Shown: positions 6,305-7,643 of the stretch, piece after piece
Layout of the letters: the number at the start of each line of letters is the position of its first letter
Position numbering within the stretch: the stretch's first letter is position 1
Assembly (NCBI GenBank): GCA_030916665.1
Contig: JAUPWC010000472.1
Location: 1 to 7,643 of the forward strand
Source of the DNA: Verrucomicrobiota bacterium
GTDB taxonomy: Bacteria; Verrucomicrobiota; Verrucomicrobiia; Opitutales; Opitutaceae
Reading direction: 5' to 3'
DNA: 7,643 nucleotides
Notes under the pieces: model-generated
The model's input: the letters and a program-made list of their open reading frames with translations, nothing else
The model's database searches: none
What the model was told of the DNA's origin: nothing
Program-made: the position numbers and the translations under genes

Positions 6305-7543
6305 ATGGCCACCGACTTTTCCTTCCCCGATGCCGCCGCGAAGGCCGCGAATGCGAACCTGCCCAAGGAGTTCGAGCCCGAGAAGATGTCGCTCTCGATG
6401 GGACCGTCACACCCGTCCACCCACGGCGTGCTGCGCGTGCAGTTCGAACTCGACGGCGAGACGGTGACCAAGGCCGACCCGATCGTCGGCTATCTGCACC
6501 GCGGCGACGAGAAGATCGCCGAGAACATGACCTACAACCAGTTCGTGCCTTACACGGACCGGTTGGATTACCTCGCGCCTCTCGCCAACAACGCCATCTA
6601 CGCCCACGCTGTTGAACAGCTCGCCGGTCTGAAGGTGCCGGACCGCGTCAACGCGATCCGCGTGCTCACCTCCGAGATGGCCCGCGTCTCCGCGCACCTC
6701 ATGGGCCTCGGTGCCTACGGCATCGATGTCGGCGCCTGGACGGTGTTCATGTATACCTTCGAGGAGCGCGAGAAGCTCTACAAGCTGTTCGAGAAGCTCA
6801 CCGGCGCGCGCTTCACCACCAGCTACAGCCGCATCGGCGGCGTGTCGCGCGACCTGCCCCCGGGCTGGCTCGAGGAGGTGGACGCGTTCTGCAAGCAGTT
6901 CCTGCCGATCCTCGACGAGGTGCTCGGCCTGCTCTCGCGCAACAAGATCTTCCTCGACCGCACCGTGGACATCGGCGTCATCTCCAAGGCCGACGCCATC
7001 AGCTACGGCCTGAGCGGTCCGAACCTCCGCGGCTGCGGCGTGCCGAACGATCTCCGCAAGGACCGCCCCTACTGGGGCTACGAGCAATACCAGTTCGATG
7101 TCCCCGTCGGCTCGAAGGGCGACTGTTACGACCGTTACCTCTGCCGCGGCGAGGAAATGAAGCAGTACATCCGCATCATCCAGCAGTGCATCGCCAAGTT
7201 TCCCGCCGGCGACTGGTATGCGAAGGACGCCCGCCGCATTTTTGCTCCGCCCAAGGACAAGGTGCTCACCTCGATGGAGGAGCTGATCAACAACTTCATG
7301 ATCGTGACCGAGGGCCCGCAGATGCCGGCCGGCGAGGTGTATTTCGAGGGCGAGGCGCCGAAGGGCCTGCTCGGCTTCTACATCGTCAGCAAGGGCGGCG
7401 GCGTGCCGTGGCGCATGAAGATCCGCAGCCCCTCGTTCTGCAACCTCTCCATCCTGCCCAAGATGTGCGTTGGCAACCTCGTGTCCGACGTCGTCTCCAT
7501 CCTTGGCTCGCTCGACTTCGTCATGGGCGAGTGCGACCGCTGA
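6305..7543 (+). CDS. nuoD: NADH-quinone oxidoreductase subunit D (49 kDa type)
   Basis: NuoD (412 residues, complete) is related to the large subunit of NiFe hydrogenases and forms the quinone chamber with NuoB. The N-terminal motif SMGPSHPSTHGVLR is at 31-44. His40 and Tyr89 have the 49-residue spacing of the quinone head-group ligands known from Thermus Nqo4 (His38, Tyr87) and bovine 49 kDa (His59, Tyr108). Asp141 falls where the partner Asp160 of the bovine subunit is expected. The protein ends in the usual FVMGECDR. The active NiFe cysteines of hydrogenases are absent, as expected for complex I. The ATG lies 3 nt after the nuoC stop, so the two are probably translationally coupled; only a weak GAGAAG lies about 14 nt upstream. 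No nuoE begins within the remaining 100 nt. Confidence 0.96.
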   Translation: MATDFSFPDAAAKAANANLPKEFEPEKMSLSMGPSHPSTHGVLRVQFELDGETVTKADPIVGYLHRGDEKIAENMTYNQFVPYTDRLDYLAPLANNAIYAHAVEQLAGLKVPDRVNAIRVLTSEMARVSAHLMGLGAYGIDVGAWTVFMYTFEEREKLYKLFEKLTGARFTTSYSRIGGVSRDLPPGWLEEVDAFCKQFLPILDEVLGLLSRNKIFLDRTVDIGVISKADAISYGLSGPNLRGCGVPNDLRKDRPYWGYEQYQFDVPVGSKGDCYDRYLCRGEEMKQYIRIIQQCIAKFPAGDWYAKDARRIFAPPKDKVLTSMEELINNFMIVTEGPQMPAGEVYFEGEAPKGLLGFYIVSKGGGVPWRMKIRSPSFCNLSILPKMCVGNLVSDVVSILGSLDFVMGECDR

Positions 7544-7545
7544 AC

Positions 7546-7632
7546 GAATTACGATTTCAGAATTACGAATTACGATTCCTCCAAACCATCGCTCACCTCC
7601 GGCCGCCCATCGTAAATCGTATTTCGTAAATC
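7546..7632. repeat. AT-rich imperfect inverted repeat of GAATTACGA units
   Basis: Just after the nuoD stop, GAATTACGA occurs three times (7546, 7560 and 7567). The arm 7560-7577 pairs with 7615-7632 at 16 of 18 positions, with a 37-nt GC-richer spacer between. The composition is strikingly AT-rich against the neighbouring genes. It could form a long stem at the end of the nuo transcript and act as a terminator or mRNA stabiliser, or it could be one copy of a dispersed intergenic repeat family. It codes for nothing visible, and I see no transposase. Confidence 0.6.
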
Positions 7633-7643
7633 ATCTCCCCTTC

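Overview
The window is GC-rich DNA from a Gram-negative-type bacterium. It carries separate nuoB, nuoC and nuoD genes, an elongation-type class B penicillin-binding protein, and start sites with almost no Shine-Dalgarno signal. My best guess is Verrucomicrobiota, perhaps an Opitutaceae relative. That guess rests on overall gene character, not on a search.

Layout: (1) Positions 1-537 hold no convincing protein gene but are packed with inverted repeats. The stretch 149-527 can be drawn as one folded RNA of about 380 nt: a 7-bp closing helix, a long-range 14-of-16-bp helix inside it, at least six local hairpins, and a tRNA-like T arm at its 3' end. It does not match tmRNA, RNase P RNA, SRP RNA or a tRNA, so I leave it unassigned. 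(2) On the minus strand, a large exported protein of unknown function (4990-2351) runs into mrdA (PBP2, 2382-538). The two overlap by 32 nt and probably form an operon. (3) A divergent intergenic region, 4991-5150, contains a 12-nt AT-rich palindrome and a canonical G-quadruplex motif about 20 nt before the nuoB start. (4) On the plus strand, nuoB-nuoC-nuoD are tightly packed and complete. (5) An AT-rich imperfect inverted repeat built from GAATTACGA units lies directly after nuoD and reaches almost to the window's end.

Function: NuoB, NuoC and NuoD form the core of the peripheral arm of respiratory complex I. NuoB carries the last Fe-S cluster (N2), and NuoD and NuoB together shape the quinone site. 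nuoA is not upstream. MrdA is the peptidoglycan transpeptidase of cell elongation; its usual partners (rodA, mreBCD) are not next to it here. Instead it sits behind an unknown envelope-exported protein. The two most interesting items are the unassigned structured RNA-like locus and the unknown exported protein.
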